64,000 bases of DNA from Clostridium magnum DSM 2767 (GTDB taxonomy: Bacteria > Bacillota > Clostridia > Clostridiales > Clostridiaceae). Made by a program: the position numbers and the translations under genes. Below, piece after piece: positions 38,080 to 48,120 of this stretch (position 1 is its first letter; each line of letters begins with the position of its first letter). Location of the stretch: NCBI RefSeq assembly GCF_001623875.1, contig NZ_LWAE01000003.1, forward strand, positions 186,001-250,000, written 5' to 3'. The notes beneath the pieces are model-generated. The model searched no databases and was not told where the DNA came from. It saw only the letters and a program-made list of their open reading frames with translations.

Positions 38080-38285
38080 AAAAAGACAGACCCCTTCCCA
38101 TGCTTTTCATGGGGCGAAAGGTCTGTCGCGGTACCACCCAAATTTCTTACTTCATTAAAATAACGGCTTTCACCGGATCAGCTTACTATTACTTCAGCCT
38201 ACAGTTCAAGGGTGAGTTTCGAAATGTGTATTTATGGGTTTCCACCGTGCCCCATTCTCTGTAAAACACTTAACATATCTACTTT
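38080..38285 (-). promoter_or_regulatory. T-box leader, proximal copy (Leu)
   Basis: On the minus strand the T-box sequence GGGTGGTACCGCG lies at 38139-38127. It is followed by a terminator (GACAGACC ... GGTCTGTC, then TTTTTATT). The specifier region reads CGAAA-CTC-ACCC, so the codon at 38216-38214 is probably CUC, leucine. Uncharged tRNA-Leu would favour antitermination and expression of ilvC and the leu genes. Confidence 0.92.
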
Positions 38286-38365
38286 GCCCTATCATAACTT
38301 TTATATATATTCTATTTTATGTATTAAATAACCTTATTTTACACAATTTTCAATATCGGAAGGTA

Positions 38366-38570
38366 TAAAAAAACAGGCCCTCCCCATGCTTTTCATGGGG
38401 CGAAAGGTCTGTCGCGGTACCACCCAAATTTCTTACTTCATTAAAATAACGGCTTTCACCGGCATAGCTTACTATTAGTTCAGCCTGCAGCTACAGGGTG
38501 AGTTTCGAAATGTATATTTATGGGTTTCCACCATACCCCACTCTCTAAGAAATATTTAACACATCTACTT
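38366..38570 (-). promoter_or_regulatory. T-box leader, distal copy (Leu)
   Basis: A second complete T-box with GGGTGGTACCGCG at 38425-38413 and a stem-loop followed by TGTTTTTTTA. The same CGAAA-CTC-ACCC specifier lies at 38502-38500. More than 70 bases around the T-box motif are identical to the proximal copy, pointing to a recent duplication. Confidence 0.92.
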
Positions 38571-38604
38571 AATCCTGTCATTGCTTTTTCATATATTGTT
38601 TATA

Positions 38605-38633
38605 ATCATACTATATTTTTTATATGCTGTCAA
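38605..38633 (-). promoter_or_regulatory. ilv-leu operon promoter
   Basis: On the minus strand TTGACA, 17-bp spacer, TATGAT, immediately upstream of the distal T-box. No comparable promoter is seen between the two T-boxes, so both probably lie in one leader RNA. Confidence 0.75.
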
Positions 38634-38823
38634 TATCTTTTTTGAATTTATTTTTTTATGAAAATTGCTTTTCTGAATTTTCGTTTTTATTATCTTAACA
38701 TCTTAAGCACTATGTGTCAACAGCTGGATAAAATTTTATAATATTTTATATATTTTGTCACATGATTTTTTTTAATCTTATATTGCAATTAATGAATAAA
38801 TTATTTTAAACTAAATAATATTA

Positions 38824-40314
38824 TTATTCTCTATGTTCAAAATCACATTCTGTCAGTGGAACTATCTTTGTCTTCTTAAACATCTTATAACCAATTATCA
38901 AGAATATGAATATAGGAATACATAAATAATTTGTTATAAAATCAAACCAACTAAAGGTTTCTGCTTGGAATATCCATATGTTAGCACCAAATATAACAAT
39001 TGTACAAAGTATTATAGCCAAAATAGGACCAAAGGGATACCATTTAGCTTTATACTTTAAATCTTCTAATCTTCTGCCTTGAACAAGATATGCTTTTCTA
39101 AACCTATAGTGACAAATCCCTATTCCTAGCCAAGCAAAGAAGGCTGTGATACCGGATGCATTGTATAGTATGTAATATATTTTTCCATCTCCAACCAAGG
39201 ATGCAGCAAATGCAGAACAAGCTACGATAGTTGTAGCATATAGAGCATTAGTAGGAACTCCCCGTTTATTAACCTTTGATAAGACCTTAGGAGCTTTTCC
39301 TTCCTTTGCCAAAGCATATAACATACGTGATGCGACGTAAAGACCTGAATTGCCACAGGAAAGTACTGATGTTAGTATTACTGCATTCATAAGACTAGCT
39401 GCAATAGCTAAACCAGACTTTTGAAATACAATGGTAAATGGACTGTATGCAATATTATCCGCACCACTTTTTAAAAGGTTTGGATCAGTAAATGGAATTA
39501 AAAATCCAATTACTATAATTGCTCCCATATAAAATAATAAAATGCGCCAGAAAACAGTTTTTATTGCTCTTGGAACATTCTCCTCCGGATTTTCTGATTC
39601 CCCTGCTGCAAGTCCAACTATTTCTGTACCTGAAAAAGAAAATCCCGCAACTAAGAAAACATTAATCATAGAAAGCATACCACCAACAAAAGGACCTTTC
39701 TTACCAGCACCATCTGATAACACCCAATTATTGAATCCAATTGATTGTCCATCTAAAATGCCAAATATCATAAGTACACCTACTATTAGGAATATAATTA
39801 TAGTTATAACTTTAATACTTGCAAACCAATATTCACCTTCACCATAAGCTCTCGCAGATAAAATATTCAGAGCGAAAATAACTATTAAAAATAGTACGCT
39901 CCATAAAGTAGTATTTGTATTTGGAAACCAAAATTTAACGATAAGGGAACCTGCAACCAACTCAGCTGCAACACATATTGCCCAACAAAACCAATAGTTC
40001 CACCCAAGAGTAAATCCTAAAGCTGGATCAACAAATCTTGTTGCATAGGTTTCGAATGATCCAGAAATAGGTAACATTGTTGCCATTTCACCAAGAGATG
40101 TCATTAAAAAGTAAACCAAAATCCCCATAACTATATAGGCGAGTACAGCACCTCCAGGTCCAGCTGTGCTTACTGCACTACCACTTGCAAAGAATAAACC
40201 GGTTCCTATGGAACCTCCAATAGCAATCATATTCATGTGTCTAGCTTTTAGACCTCTTTGAAGTTTGTTATCTTCTTTTGCGTCCACAGGCTTTGTTTCC
40301 AAATTCGTATTCAC
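38824..40314 (-). CDS. Amino acid permease (APC superfamily)
   Basis: 496 aa with 12 hydrophobic segments. The N-terminus reads LKARHMNMIAIGGSIGTGLF, the signature of the AAT branch of amino-acid/polyamine transporters, and the protein contains FSGTEIVGLAAGESENPEENVPRAIKT near the fifth loop. The start is GTG at 40314, seven bases after GGGGGG; upstream in-frame codons have no ribosome-binding site. Substrate unknown; members transport Lys, His, Pro, Phe or branched-chain amino acids. Its place next to the ilv-leu T-boxes is only positional. Confidence 0.92.
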   Translation of the reverse strand: MNTNLETKPVDAKEDNKLQRGLKARHMNMIAIGGSIGTGLFFASGSAVSTAGPGGAVLAYIVMGILVYFLMTSLGEMATMLPISGSFETYATRFVDPALGFTLGWNYWFCWAICVAAELVAGSLIVKFWFPNTNTTLWSVLFLIVIFALNILSARAYGEGEYWFASIKVITIIIFLIVGVLMIFGILDGQSIGFNNWVLSDGAGKKGPFVGGMLSMINVFLVAGFSFSGTEIVGLAAGESENPEENVPRAIKTVFWRILLFYMGAIIVIGFLIPFTDPNLLKSGADNIAYSPFTIVFQKSGLAIAASLMNAVILTSVLSCGNSGLYVASRMLYALAKEGKAPKVLSKVNKRGVPTNALYATTIVACSAFAASLVGDGKIYYILYNASGITAFFAWLGIGICHYRFRKAYLVQGRRLEDLKYKAKWYPFGPILAIILCTIVIFGANIWIFQAETFSWFDFITNYLCIPIFIFLIIGYKMFKKTKIVPLTECDFEHRE

Positions 40315-40420
40315 AAAAATCCCCCCTTTTATTTTGTAGCATTGTAAAATGCTCTTTCCTCTCATCTATTTATCTTATACTTGCTGATTTTTTTCATTAG
40401 CATAACTTATGTACGGATTA

Positions 40421-41221
40421 CTATTTGCCTATGGGACATGAATATTCACAAGTCCTACAATACTTTATTGCATTGATAGGCCCTTCAACGGAAATTGCAG
40501 GTATCTCCATTAGTTGCATATTTTCTTCATCTTCTTGCATTTGAACATTACATAAAGTTCTATCAAAATTCCCTACCCTTCCCGGAAGTTCATTTCTGCC
40601 CAAATTCGTTTCTAAGTATATTTTTTTTGCAAAGGCACTTTGTCTACACTTTTCCCAACATTTTATTGTGCATGTAGAACATGGGTCATAACCTGATGGC
40701 CCAGTAGATGGTAAATCCAAGTTTAATCCAATTGCCCTTAATCTTATGTGTGAGCCGTACTCTGGAGTAACAAGCAGATTATTTCTTCCAATACAACCTA
40801 GACCAGCTATTACTGCTGTATCCTTTAAAAATACTCCTCCTTTTTCTATATGATAATTGAAGGCGTATGTATCTATTCCCTGTTCTGACATAATACTTTG
40901 GAGCTTTTTACCAATTCCAATAAGTTTTCTATTACCAATTGTGTTGTGACCTTCAAACCAATAATCTAACTTAGGATCATCTAATGGATGATGATAAGCC
41001 AGAACAACTACACTTTTTATTCCTTCTGGCCATACAACTCCTGTCAAAAATTCATCATTTTCACCACGCATATAAGTTCCAACACCGTTATATTCAGGCA
41101 TCTTAGGTATAACAGTAAAAGCAGGTGCCTTTTTTAAGTCTTCTACATTGGCAACTCCTGCTAAAGTAGATCCACTTTCCAATGCAAATTTTATAATTTC
41201 TTCTGAAGTAAACTTTTTCAT
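40421..41221 (-). CDS. 4Fe-4S protein related to epoxyqueuosine reductase
   Basis: 266 aa. It resembles the QueG/reductive dehalogenase C-terminal region: LAYHHPLDDPKLDYW, DTAVIAGLGCIGRNNLLVTPEYGSHIRLRAIG, a CSTC-x3-CWEKC cluster motif near residue 190 and a second CRTCEYSCPIG motif at the very end. It is shorter than typical QueG (about 380 aa) and lacks the HEAT-like tail. It is probably a redox protein of related fold rather than QueG itself. Cobalamin binding cannot be judged. GGGGGAATTAG precedes the ATG. Confidence 0.75.
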   Translation of the reverse strand: MKKFTSEEIIKFALESGSTLAGVANVEDLKKAPAFTVIPKMPEYNGVGTYMRGENDEFLTGVVWPEGIKSVVVLAYHHPLDDPKLDYWFEGHNTIGNRKLIGIGKKLQSIMSEQGIDTYAFNYHIEKGGVFLKDTAVIAGLGCIGRNNLLVTPEYGSHIRLRAIGLNLDLPSTGPSGYDPCSTCTIKCWEKCRQSAFAKKIYLETNLGRNELPGRVGNFDRTLCNVQMQEDEENMQLMEIPAISVEGPINAIKYCRTCEYSCPIGK

Positions 41222-41390
41222 AATTCTAATTCCCCCTAGTATAAAATATTTTGTCTGTTGTTGTAAAATATATGCAATTTACTTTTTATTTAATATTAAA
41301 GGAAATGTTTGAAAATAGCTTTATGCATAATGACAAAATAATTTTTAAAAAACCTGTAATCCTTAGTCCACTTTGCACTAATCAAAAACT

Positions 41391-41414
41391 AAAAACCCTA
41401 CTAAACAGTAGGGC
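41391..41414 (-). terminator. Terminator after the PucR-type regulator
   Basis: CCCTACT-gttt-AGTAGGG followed by TTTTT; the stem overlaps the last codons and the TAG stop of the gene. Confidence 0.85.
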
Positions 41415-42969
41415 TCATACTTAAATATTCATAAGCAATAAATGATAAAATTAATCTTTGCCTTACATTTATATCTTCTAAATTGCAGCTAAATAGCTCT
41501 TCTAACCTAGCAATTCTATAATTCAAGGAATTTCTGTGCAGATGCAATTTTCTAGCAGTTTCATTTGCATTTCTTTCATTAATCAGATATTCTTTAAGTG
41601 TTGTATAAAGATTTGTATTATTTTTTTTATCATATTCTATAATTTCCAATATTAATGGGTGACAAAATACTTTCAAATTGTATTTTGAAGAAATCAATTC
41701 CATTGCATGATATTTACTTGCTAAGTTATAATCAATCAGTATTTTTGAAGAATCTACAAATTTGCAGTACTTAGCAGCCATATCAGCTTGGACATAGTAT
41801 TCCCTTGTATCTTTAAGATTGTAAAAATAGTCACTTATGCCTGCATATGCATTTTTAGCACGGAGTACGACCATAAATTCATCATACTCTTTATCTGACA
41901 TTGGTTCTTTAACATTTTTGTTCATTATCATGACAATACCGTTGTCATATATAACTCCTTTACTTCCAGAACTAATGTAATTTAAATGATTACAAAGATA
42001 AGTTAAAGTATAGCTGTTGCAATGCTCCTTATCTATTACAATTTTTAATATACGAAATATTTTTTTTACTTTCCAGCCAAGCAAACAAAGCCTGTCGTAC
42101 ACTAGTTCTTCACTACTGATATTGCCTTTTATAAGATCAATAATTACATTTTCGTACATTATATCTAGTGAACTCTTATTAGATTTAGCACCTGGTAGAA
42201 GAGGTGCTACAACAGAGGAAAAATAGCTAAGAAGCTCATGCTCACTTTTTCTTGAATCTTCACTATATTGCTCTTCTTGAAGTATATGAATAAAACCAAT
42301 AATCTTTTTTTCCCAAGTAATATTATTAGCTAATATATATCTATCTAAATCCTGAAACTTAAACAAAACAGGCATTTCAGAATCTATAATTTTTTGAATT
42401 ACTTTTTCCCTTAAAATAAATTTAATAGTTTCATAGGATAAATAACCAACTAAATAACTTTCCCAAAGGTAGCTAATTTTTTTAAGTTCTTTTTTTGTTA
42501 TTCCATAGACCTTATATGTTAAATCATATATAATAATAGATCCACTAAATACTTTATCACTTAAATCAATTAGCTCTTGTATTCCTTTATCTTCTTTTAC
42601 AGCATCCTCAAGTTCCATTTCCCACTGATCATAGAATTTAAAAATCTCCTGAATACTATTAAAAAGCCAGCTCAACTTTATGTTCTCTTTAATACTTAGG
42701 ACATTAAATTTTATTTTACAATTCATGTTATCTGTGACCTGGGGATTACCGATACATATAAAATTTATAACTCTATTTATATACGATGTTTCTGGAAAGT
42801 CATCTTTAAATCCTATATATAAAACATTTTCAGAAAAATCCTTCATAGAGCTATCAAACATCCTTACAGTATCAAGACATGGAACTACAGTATCTCCAAC
42901 ATATAAATCCTTATCATACTCCTCTAATTTATCATGTATCATATTTATGCTAAGTTTCATAGAAGCCAT
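41401..42969 (-). CDS. PucR/CdaR-type transcriptional regulator
   Basis: 522 aa. The C-terminal 60 residues hold the PucR-type helix-turn-helix: [36 protein letters not shown]. The middle part (about 290-440) looks like the GGDEF-related CdaR linker domain and the N-terminus like a ligand-sensing segment. Family members control purine, sugar-acid or amino-acid catabolism, often by activating a neighbouring operon. Here the neighbours are the QueG-like gene and permease (same strand) and an alpha/beta hydrolase (divergent). Ligand unknown. Confidence 0.85.
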   Translation of the reverse strand: MASMKLSINMIHDKLEEYDKDLYVGDTVVPCLDTVRMFDSSMKDFSENVLYIGFKDDFPETSYINRVINFICIGNPQVTDNMNCKIKFNVLSIKENIKLSWLFNSIQEIFKFYDQWEMELEDAVKEDKGIQELIDLSDKVFSGSIIIYDLTYKVYGITKKELKKISYLWESYLVGYLSYETIKFILREKVIQKIIDSEMPVLFKFQDLDRYILANNITWEKKIIGFIHILQEEQYSEDSRKSEHELLSYFSSVVAPLLPGAKSNKSSLDIMYENVIIDLIKGNISSEELVYDRLCLLGWKVKKIFRILKIVIDKEHCNSYTLTYLCNHLNYISSGSKGVIYDNGIVMIMNKNVKEPMSDKEYDEFMVVLRAKNAYAGISDYFYNLKDTREYYVQADMAAKYCKFVDSSKILIDYNLASKYHAMELISSKYNLKVFCHPLILEIIEYDKKNNTNLYTTLKEYLINERNANETARKLHLHRNSLNYRIARLEELFSCNLEDINVRQRLILSFIAYEYLSMSPTV

Positions 42970-43085
42970 CCCCTCTTATTCTGATCATCATATTCCACAT
43001 TATAGTTAATTAATCTTATGACCTTTTGACACTATATTCATTTTATCATAAATATATATATATAATTTACTATTTATATGTAAAT

Positions 43086-43122
43086 ATAGCCTTACATCCA
43101 TAGGTTAAGATGTAAGGTTATT
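43086..43122. terminator. Orphan hairpin in the divergent pucR-hydrolase spacer
   Basis: GCCTTACATC pairs with GATGTAAGGTT around a 10-nt loop, followed on the plus strand by A/T-rich sequence. It lies between divergent genes where no terminator is needed, so it may belong to a leader or a small RNA. Confidence 0.4.
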
Positions 43123-43219
43123 AAAATATTTATTTTAATTGTATAATGTAATTACTATATAAACTATAATATTTATGTAGAGTCATATTAAAATTACAAA
43201 TTAACAAGGAGGGTTTAAT

Positions 43220-44140
43220 ATTAATGAGACGATAAAAATTGTACTATTTCTTATCCTGCTCGCGATTTTATTACTTGAAGCCTTTTCTATTTATATCGTA
43301 ATTAAATTCAGCCATCCTATTTCACTTAATCCGAAGCCAAATATAAAAGAATATGGTATAGAAAATTATGAAAAGATAGCCTTTCATAGTTTGAAAGGTA
43401 ATTTAATCTTAGCTGGATATCTTATAACAAACAGCAACAGCAATAAAACTATAATAGTATGTCATGGTTATGGAGATTCTAAATTTATGGTTGGCGGAAG
43501 AACTCCTTACGATGTAAAGGTAGACCATCTTAAACTAGCCAAGCTTTTTTTAGATCAAGGATATAATACTTTCTTATTTGATTTTAGAGGTCATGGTGGA
43601 TATGCTGGTAAGAACGGAGTTACTATAGGCTTTAATGAACAGCAGGATCTTTTAGGTGCTATAGATTTTGTAAAATCAAAAGGCTTAGGAGATACAATAG
43701 GTCTTATAGGTTTCTCCATGGGAGCAGCTACAGCTTTAAGTGTGTTAAATAAAACAACTACTGTGAGCTTTGTTATTGCTGATTCACCTTTTAGTGATTT
43801 AAAGGATTACTTAAAGAGTAACATGAAAGTATGGACTGGACTTCCTGATTTTCCTTTTGTACCTCTGATACTTTTAAATTTTAAGCTTATTTATGGAGTT
43901 GACTATAATGCTGTCAGCCCCTTAAAGATCCTTAATAAATCTAATATACCGATATTATTAATACATGGAAAAAGAGATATAACTATTCCACATACTGAAA
44001 GTATTGCTATGGAAAAAAAACTTAAAAATAAAAAAAGCAGGCTAGTTTTATTTGATGACTCAGTACACGTAGGCTCATACTCTATGTATGACAAAGAGTA
44101 TGAGCATATCCTGAAAAACTTCTTATCATCAATTTCTTAA
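43220..44140 (+). CDS. Membrane-anchored alpha/beta hydrolase, start irregular
   Basis: The open frame from 43220 to 44140 gives about 306 aa: a hydrophobic anchor (IVLFLILLAILLLEAFSIYI) and then a hydrolase domain. The domain has GYGDSKF, FDFRGHGG and the nucleophile elbow GFSMGAA. The acid and His lie in IHGKRDITIPH and DDSVHVGS. AAGGAGGG lies six bases before an ATT codon that opens this frame. The only ATG near (43224) is in another frame and stops after three codons. Either ATT is the start or a one-base deletion just after ATG-AGA-CGA broke a normal start. An internal TTG at 43391 would remove the anchor and has no ribosome-binding site. Substrate unknown. Confidence 0.75.
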   Translation: MNETIKIVLFLILLAILLLEAFSIYIVIKFSHPISLNPKPNIKEYGIENYEKIAFHSLKGNLILAGYLITNSNSNKTIIVCHGYGDSKFMVGGRTPYDVKVDHLKLAKLFLDQGYNTFLFDFRGHGGYAGKNGVTIGFNEQQDLLGAIDFVKSKGLGDTIGLIGFSMGAATALSVLNKTTTVSFVIADSPFSDLKDYLKSNMKVWTGLPDFPFVPLILLNFKLIYGVDYNAVSPLKILNKSNIPILLIHGKRDITIPHTESIAMEKKLKNKKSRLVLFDDSVHVGSYSMYDKEYEHILKNFLSSIS

Positions 44141-44147
44141 GGAATTA

Positions 44148-44209
44148 TAAAAAACATAAACATGAGATTAAGCAACTCAACTAAGCCTAATACTCATATT
44201 TATGTTTTT
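44148..44209. terminator. Bidirectional terminator between convergent genes
   Basis: AAAAACATAAA(C)ATGAG pairs with CTCAT(A)TTTATGTTTTT around a 26-nt middle section, between the hydrolase and the histidine kinase. Confidence 0.75.
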
Positions 44210-44225
44210 GTATCGTCCATAGGTT

Positions 44226-45680
44226 TTAATCATATATATCTGAAAACTCTATGCTTATCCTCTGCGCACTATTTGCTCTAGCTATATTAGCTTCTAAAAT
44301 TGTGGTTTGTTCCTCACTTAAAACTCTCACAGGCAGCTTTATTACAAATTCACTACCTTTACCATATTCACTAAGAATTCCTATGACCCCACCATGCATT
44401 TCAACAAGAGATTTTACAAGAGAAAGACCTATACCACTACCTTCCCTATTTCTTGAGAAAGACTTATCTACCTGTATAAATCTTTCAAAAATAGACTTCT
44501 GCATAGCATATGGAATTCCAACACCATTGTCTTTTACAGATACTATTATGCTTGAATTTTTATCTACAATGCTCACCAATATTTTTCCTCCTGCAGGAGT
44601 GAATTTTATCGCATTTGAAAGAAGGTTAAGTATAATTCTTTCAATTTTTTCTGCATCACAAGCCATTACTTTTTCCTCAATATCTGTATCAAAAGTTACT
44701 TCTAAACCTTTATTTTTTGCATAACTTGTTACTGCTAAGGTTATATCTTCTATGACCGTTATTACATTTTCATTTCTTAAATTTATCTTAAAGTATCCTG
44801 TATCAATTTTTGTAATATCAATTAAATTATTCACAAGTCGCAATAATCTATAGCAATTCTGATTCATAATATCATAATATTGTTTTATTTTTTCTTCATT
44901 TTCACTATCATTGCCATTCAATCCTATTAACTTAAGTAGTTGCAATGTACTAGTCATTACATTTAGGGGAGTTTTAAATTCATGTGATAAATTAGCAAAA
45001 AATTCTTTTTTTAATTTATCATACTCCATTGCCTCACCTAATAATTTACTTTGTTCTTGAATTTTCAATCTAAGATTTTCAGTTCTTTTATGTTCTGAGA
45101 TATCCTCTCTTTCACACTCCAATTTCCATTGAAGTATACATTTTTCTATAAACATAGTAAAAACATCTATTCCAATAAAAAATGAGTCACAGGGAATATC
45201 TAAATACTCTGATATTTCTTCAAGCTTTTTAAGACTATCTTCATGTATACCTGTATCTAAAAGTCTAATCTTTGCTATATTTTCCCTATTAATTTCCCAC
45301 GCATTAATATCTTTTTCCCATTTTTTAAGCTTCCCAGGTGTAAGAAGGTATAATTTTTTGCTAATAAAATCCAAAATTATATCCTTATTAGTAAATAATT
45401 CAAAACAATATTTTGTTCTATATATTTCAAGCTTATATTTATTAACAGTAAGCTTGTTTAAATTTTTACAGCATGTCCCACATATTATAATAATTTTGCT
45501 ACACGTTTCCTCACATCTTCTAATTGCTTCCATAATTGAAGCATTTTTCTCCTTTTTAACGCATCTACATTCAGAGGAAAAAGTTGAAACTATAACATTT
45601 TTTATATTAATATTTTTTAATACTAATTCAAGTTCTTCAATAAAATTCTTACAGATGACTATCCCTAAATTATTTTTCAT
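44226..45680 (-). CDS. Soluble sensor histidine kinase with Cys-rich N-terminal domain
   Basis: 484 aa without a membrane segment. Residues about 1-200 form a sensor domain with clustered cysteines (ECRCVKKEK, RCEETCSK, ICGTCCKN), faintly like the DUF1638 type associated with corrinoid proteins. The kinase core follows: H-box FFANLSHEFKTPLNV near residue 235, N-box NLLSNAIKFTPAGG, G1 VKDNGVGIP, F-box FERFIQ and G2 GSGIGLSLVKSLVEMHGG. No response regulator is adjacent. The cysteines may bind metal, haem or corrinoid, or sense redox state; this is inference. Confidence 0.88.
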   Translation of the reverse strand: MKNNLGIVICKNFIEELELVLKNINIKNVIVSTFSSECRCVKKEKNASIMEAIRRCEETCSKIIIICGTCCKNLNKLTVNKYKLEIYRTKYCFELFTNKDIILDFISKKLYLLTPGKLKKWEKDINAWEINRENIAKIRLLDTGIHEDSLKKLEEISEYLDIPCDSFFIGIDVFTMFIEKCILQWKLECEREDISEHKRTENLRLKIQEQSKLLGEAMEYDKLKKEFFANLSHEFKTPLNVMTSTLQLLKLIGLNGNDSENEEKIKQYYDIMNQNCYRLLRLVNNLIDITKIDTGYFKINLRNENVITVIEDITLAVTSYAKNKGLEVTFDTDIEEKVMACDAEKIERIILNLLSNAIKFTPAGGKILVSIVDKNSSIIVSVKDNGVGIPYAMQKSIFERFIQVDKSFSRNREGSGIGLSLVKSLVEMHGGVIGILSEYGKGSEFVIKLPVRVLSEEQTTILEANIARANSAQRISIEFSDIYD

Positions 45681-45989
45681 ACTCTTTCACCCAATCTAAA
45701 GGATATTTTAAGTTCGTTGCTAATATGACTGTTCACATTTGTAATTAATGTTGTTATTAACTCAAGTATAGTATAATCATAGTTAAATTTACGTGATTAC
45801 ATAAAAGCTAAATTTACCCAAAAAAATAACTGCATCAGACTTAACTAATGCAATTATATTATAAACCTTTTTCACGAACATTTCCATAAAATTATCCATT
45901 TTTTCAATATACTTTCTTTTTTCAACAGTTCATTTATGTAAGATTTTAATTTTGACTTTCTAAATAAAGTCCATTTTTACAAATTAAGC
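45681..45989. other. Intergenic region, no gene seen
   Basis: Holds the presumed kinase promoter and the 3' side of fliY. An imperfect inverted repeat (ACTGCATCAG / CTAATGCA-like, 45825-45860) may act as a weak terminator for fliY. Confidence 0.35.
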
Positions 45990-47111
45990 TTAAACATTGT
46001 CTTTATTAATATCTATTATGTTTATAGCCAAACAATTGTTTACTAATACTACTTCACCATATGCAATAACTTTTCCATTAACATGTAATTCCACCGGTTG
46101 GTCAGCTAATTGATTTAGTTCAAGCAAAGTACCATTACTAAAATTTAAGATCTCTTTTACACTACGCTGAGCATTTCCCAAGACAACTTGTATATTTAAA
46201 GGTACATCCATTACTGAACTAGTATTTTTAGATAAATTATCTGAATAATCAAATTGTTTATATCCAACTTTCTGTATTTTATTATCAGAAAAATCATTAT
46301 CTAAAGAAGAACTATTTGTACTTATTGCTGCTTTTTCCTTTGCTTCTGATTCATTCATAACCATAACTTGATCTTTTATCTTTTCCACAGCATCTTGCTT
46401 ACTTTGAATTACTACATTTGGAACTTCATCAATAACTTCTGTGCCCATCATTATTGATGCTATTTTCTTTGCTGTTTCCACTGATAGCACCTGCATGATT
46501 ATACTGTCTAATAAATTTTGTATATTTAGTTTGAATGCTACTTGAATAACCTCATCTTCATCATCAATATCCTCTGCCATATTAGAAGTCATAGAATCCC
46601 AAATCTTTGACTTTGGAGGAGATATATCTACTTTTCTAGAAAACATAGTTGCCATAGCTGTTGCTGCTGAACCCATCATCAAATTCATAGCTTCTGAAAC
46701 AGCACTTTCCTCTATTTCTGATAATGTTTGAGACTCAACTTCCCCTGTTCCACCCATCATTAAATTAGCTACTACAGCAGCATCTGAAACTTTCATAAGC
46801 AAAATATTTTTTCCTGATATACCAGTTGTATATTTTATCTCTAAAGCAATATTAGGTATTTCAAAACTTTCTCTCATTCTTTTTAGTGTTGTTACTGAAA
46901 TAACTGGAGTTGTTATATTTACTTTTTTACCTATCATATCCGACAATGCCGTTGCTGCAGAACCCATAGATATATTGCCAACTTCACCTAATACATCTTT
47001 TTCAATATCAGTTAATATACTGTTATCTGATGGGGTTATATCTTCAACTTTATCACTAGCATTACCTTCTAGTAAAGCATTAATTTCCTCTTGAGAAAGT
47101 CCATTACTCAT
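45990..47111 (-). CDS. fliY: Flagellar motor switch phosphatase FliY
   Basis: 373 aa. It begins with the CheY-P-binding peptide GLSQEEINALLEG. The CheC-type phosphatase core follows, with two active-site helices (DVLGEVGNISMGSAATALS near 38, and SEAMNLMMGSAATAMATMFS near 145). A variable linker of about 70 residues leads to the C-terminal FliN/SpoA domain (about 295-373). It is part of the switch complex and dephosphorylates CheY-P. Last gene of cheY-fliM-fliY, two bases after fliM. Confidence 0.95.
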   Translation of the reverse strand: MSNGLSQEEINALLEGNASDKVEDITPSDNSILTDIEKDVLGEVGNISMGSAATALSDMIGKKVNITTPVISVTTLKRMRESFEIPNIALEIKYTTGISGKNILLMKVSDAAVVANLMMGGTGEVESQTLSEIEESAVSEAMNLMMGSAATAMATMFSRKVDISPPKSKIWDSMTSNMAEDIDDEDEVIQVAFKLNIQNLLDSIIMQVLSVETAKKIASIMMGTEVIDEVPNVVIQSKQDAVEKIKDQVMVMNESEAKEKAAISTNSSSLDNDFSDNKIQKVGYKQFDYSDNLSKNTSSVMDVPLNIQVVLGNAQRSVKEILNFSNGTLLELNQLADQPVELHVNGKVIAYGEVVLVNNCLAINIIDINKDNV

Positions 47112-47113
47112 AT

Positions 47114-48064
47114 TTAATCATTCCTCTCTAAACAATCTACTATTTTAACTGCTTTTCGGTTCTCCATTAAGCCAACTTCACCATTAAAACAATGTTTTTC
47201 TTCAACTAATATACTTACTTTATTTTGATATCTTTTATGAGTACTTAAAATCGTTCCTTTTTGTAAATTCATAAGTTCTCCTAAGGATAGCTCTATATTA
47301 TCTAGTACCACTTTTATATTTAAGTTTGCATCACCAAAATTATTACTCAATTTAAACTCACAAGGTGAACCTTTTACTTTTAGTTTTCCTAAATAATTTT
47401 CTATACTTGAATAAGGAATACATATATTAAATAAAGTATTTACCTCACAAATACTTATGGAAAATGACGCTAAAACAACTGACTCATTTTCAGTAAACAT
47501 TGTAATTTTAGCTGGATTAGTTTGAACATGCTCTATTGTAGAGTTTACTTTTAAAACCTTATCCCATGCCTTCTCTAAATCCTCTATGAACTCCTTAACT
47601 ATTTTCATAGAGATGTCTTTATCCCTTTCAGAAAATTCTGCTTTACTCACATCTCCACTTACATCTTCACCAAAAAAGACATTAGCAATTTGAACTACAA
47701 GCTCAGGACTTGTTTCAAATAATAAGTATCCCTCTAATGGATTCAATTTAAATAAATTTATAACAGCAGGATACGGAATAGAGTTACTAAATTCTTTATA
47801 ACGTATTTCCTGTATAGATGCTAAAGATACCCTCACATTTAAATTTTTAGACATATTGCTGGATATAATCTGAGCATATTCCTTATGAATATACTCTAAT
47901 ATATGTATATCTTCATCAGAGAACTTTAAGCTATCCTCAAGTACAGTCTCAGTAACATCATTTTCATTACCAGAATTATTACTGCCACCATCGTCAATTA
48001 TATCACCTGCTGCCATAGCTGCTAATAGGGCATCTATTTCACTTTGAGATAAAACTTCTGACAT
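47114..48064 (-). CDS. fliM: Flagellar motor switch protein FliM
   Basis: 316 aa. The N-terminal motif VLSQSEIDALLAA binds CheY-P; the middle domain (about 50-225) sits in the switch ring, and the C-terminal SpoA-like domain (about 240-312) contacts FliY/FliN. The rest of the flagellar operon is absent here, an unusually isolated three-gene cluster. Confidence 0.95.
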   Translation of the reverse strand: MSEVLSQSEIDALLAAMAAGDIIDDGGSNNSGNENDVTETVLEDSLKFSDEDIHILEYIHKEYAQIISSNMSKNLNVRVSLASIQEIRYKEFSNSIPYPAVINLFKLNPLEGYLLFETSPELVVQIANVFFGEDVSGDVSKAEFSERDKDISMKIVKEFIEDLEKAWDKVLKVNSTIEHVQTNPAKITMFTENESVVLASFSISICEVNTLFNICIPYSSIENYLGKLKVKGSPCEFKLSNNFGDANLNIKVVLDNIELSLGELMNLQKGTILSTHKRYQNKVSILVEEKHCFNGEVGLMENRKAVKIVDCLERND

Positions 48065-48120
48065 ATTAAACCCTCATTTCAATAATTTTAAAATAGACTT
48101 CTAATCTGATACCTATAAGT

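Noticed and set aside
38080-38570. The duplicated T-box region as a CRISPR-like or insertion-sequence repeat
   Set aside because: Both units contain the T-box GGTGGTACCGCG motif, specifier and terminator in the correct order, so they are riboswitches.
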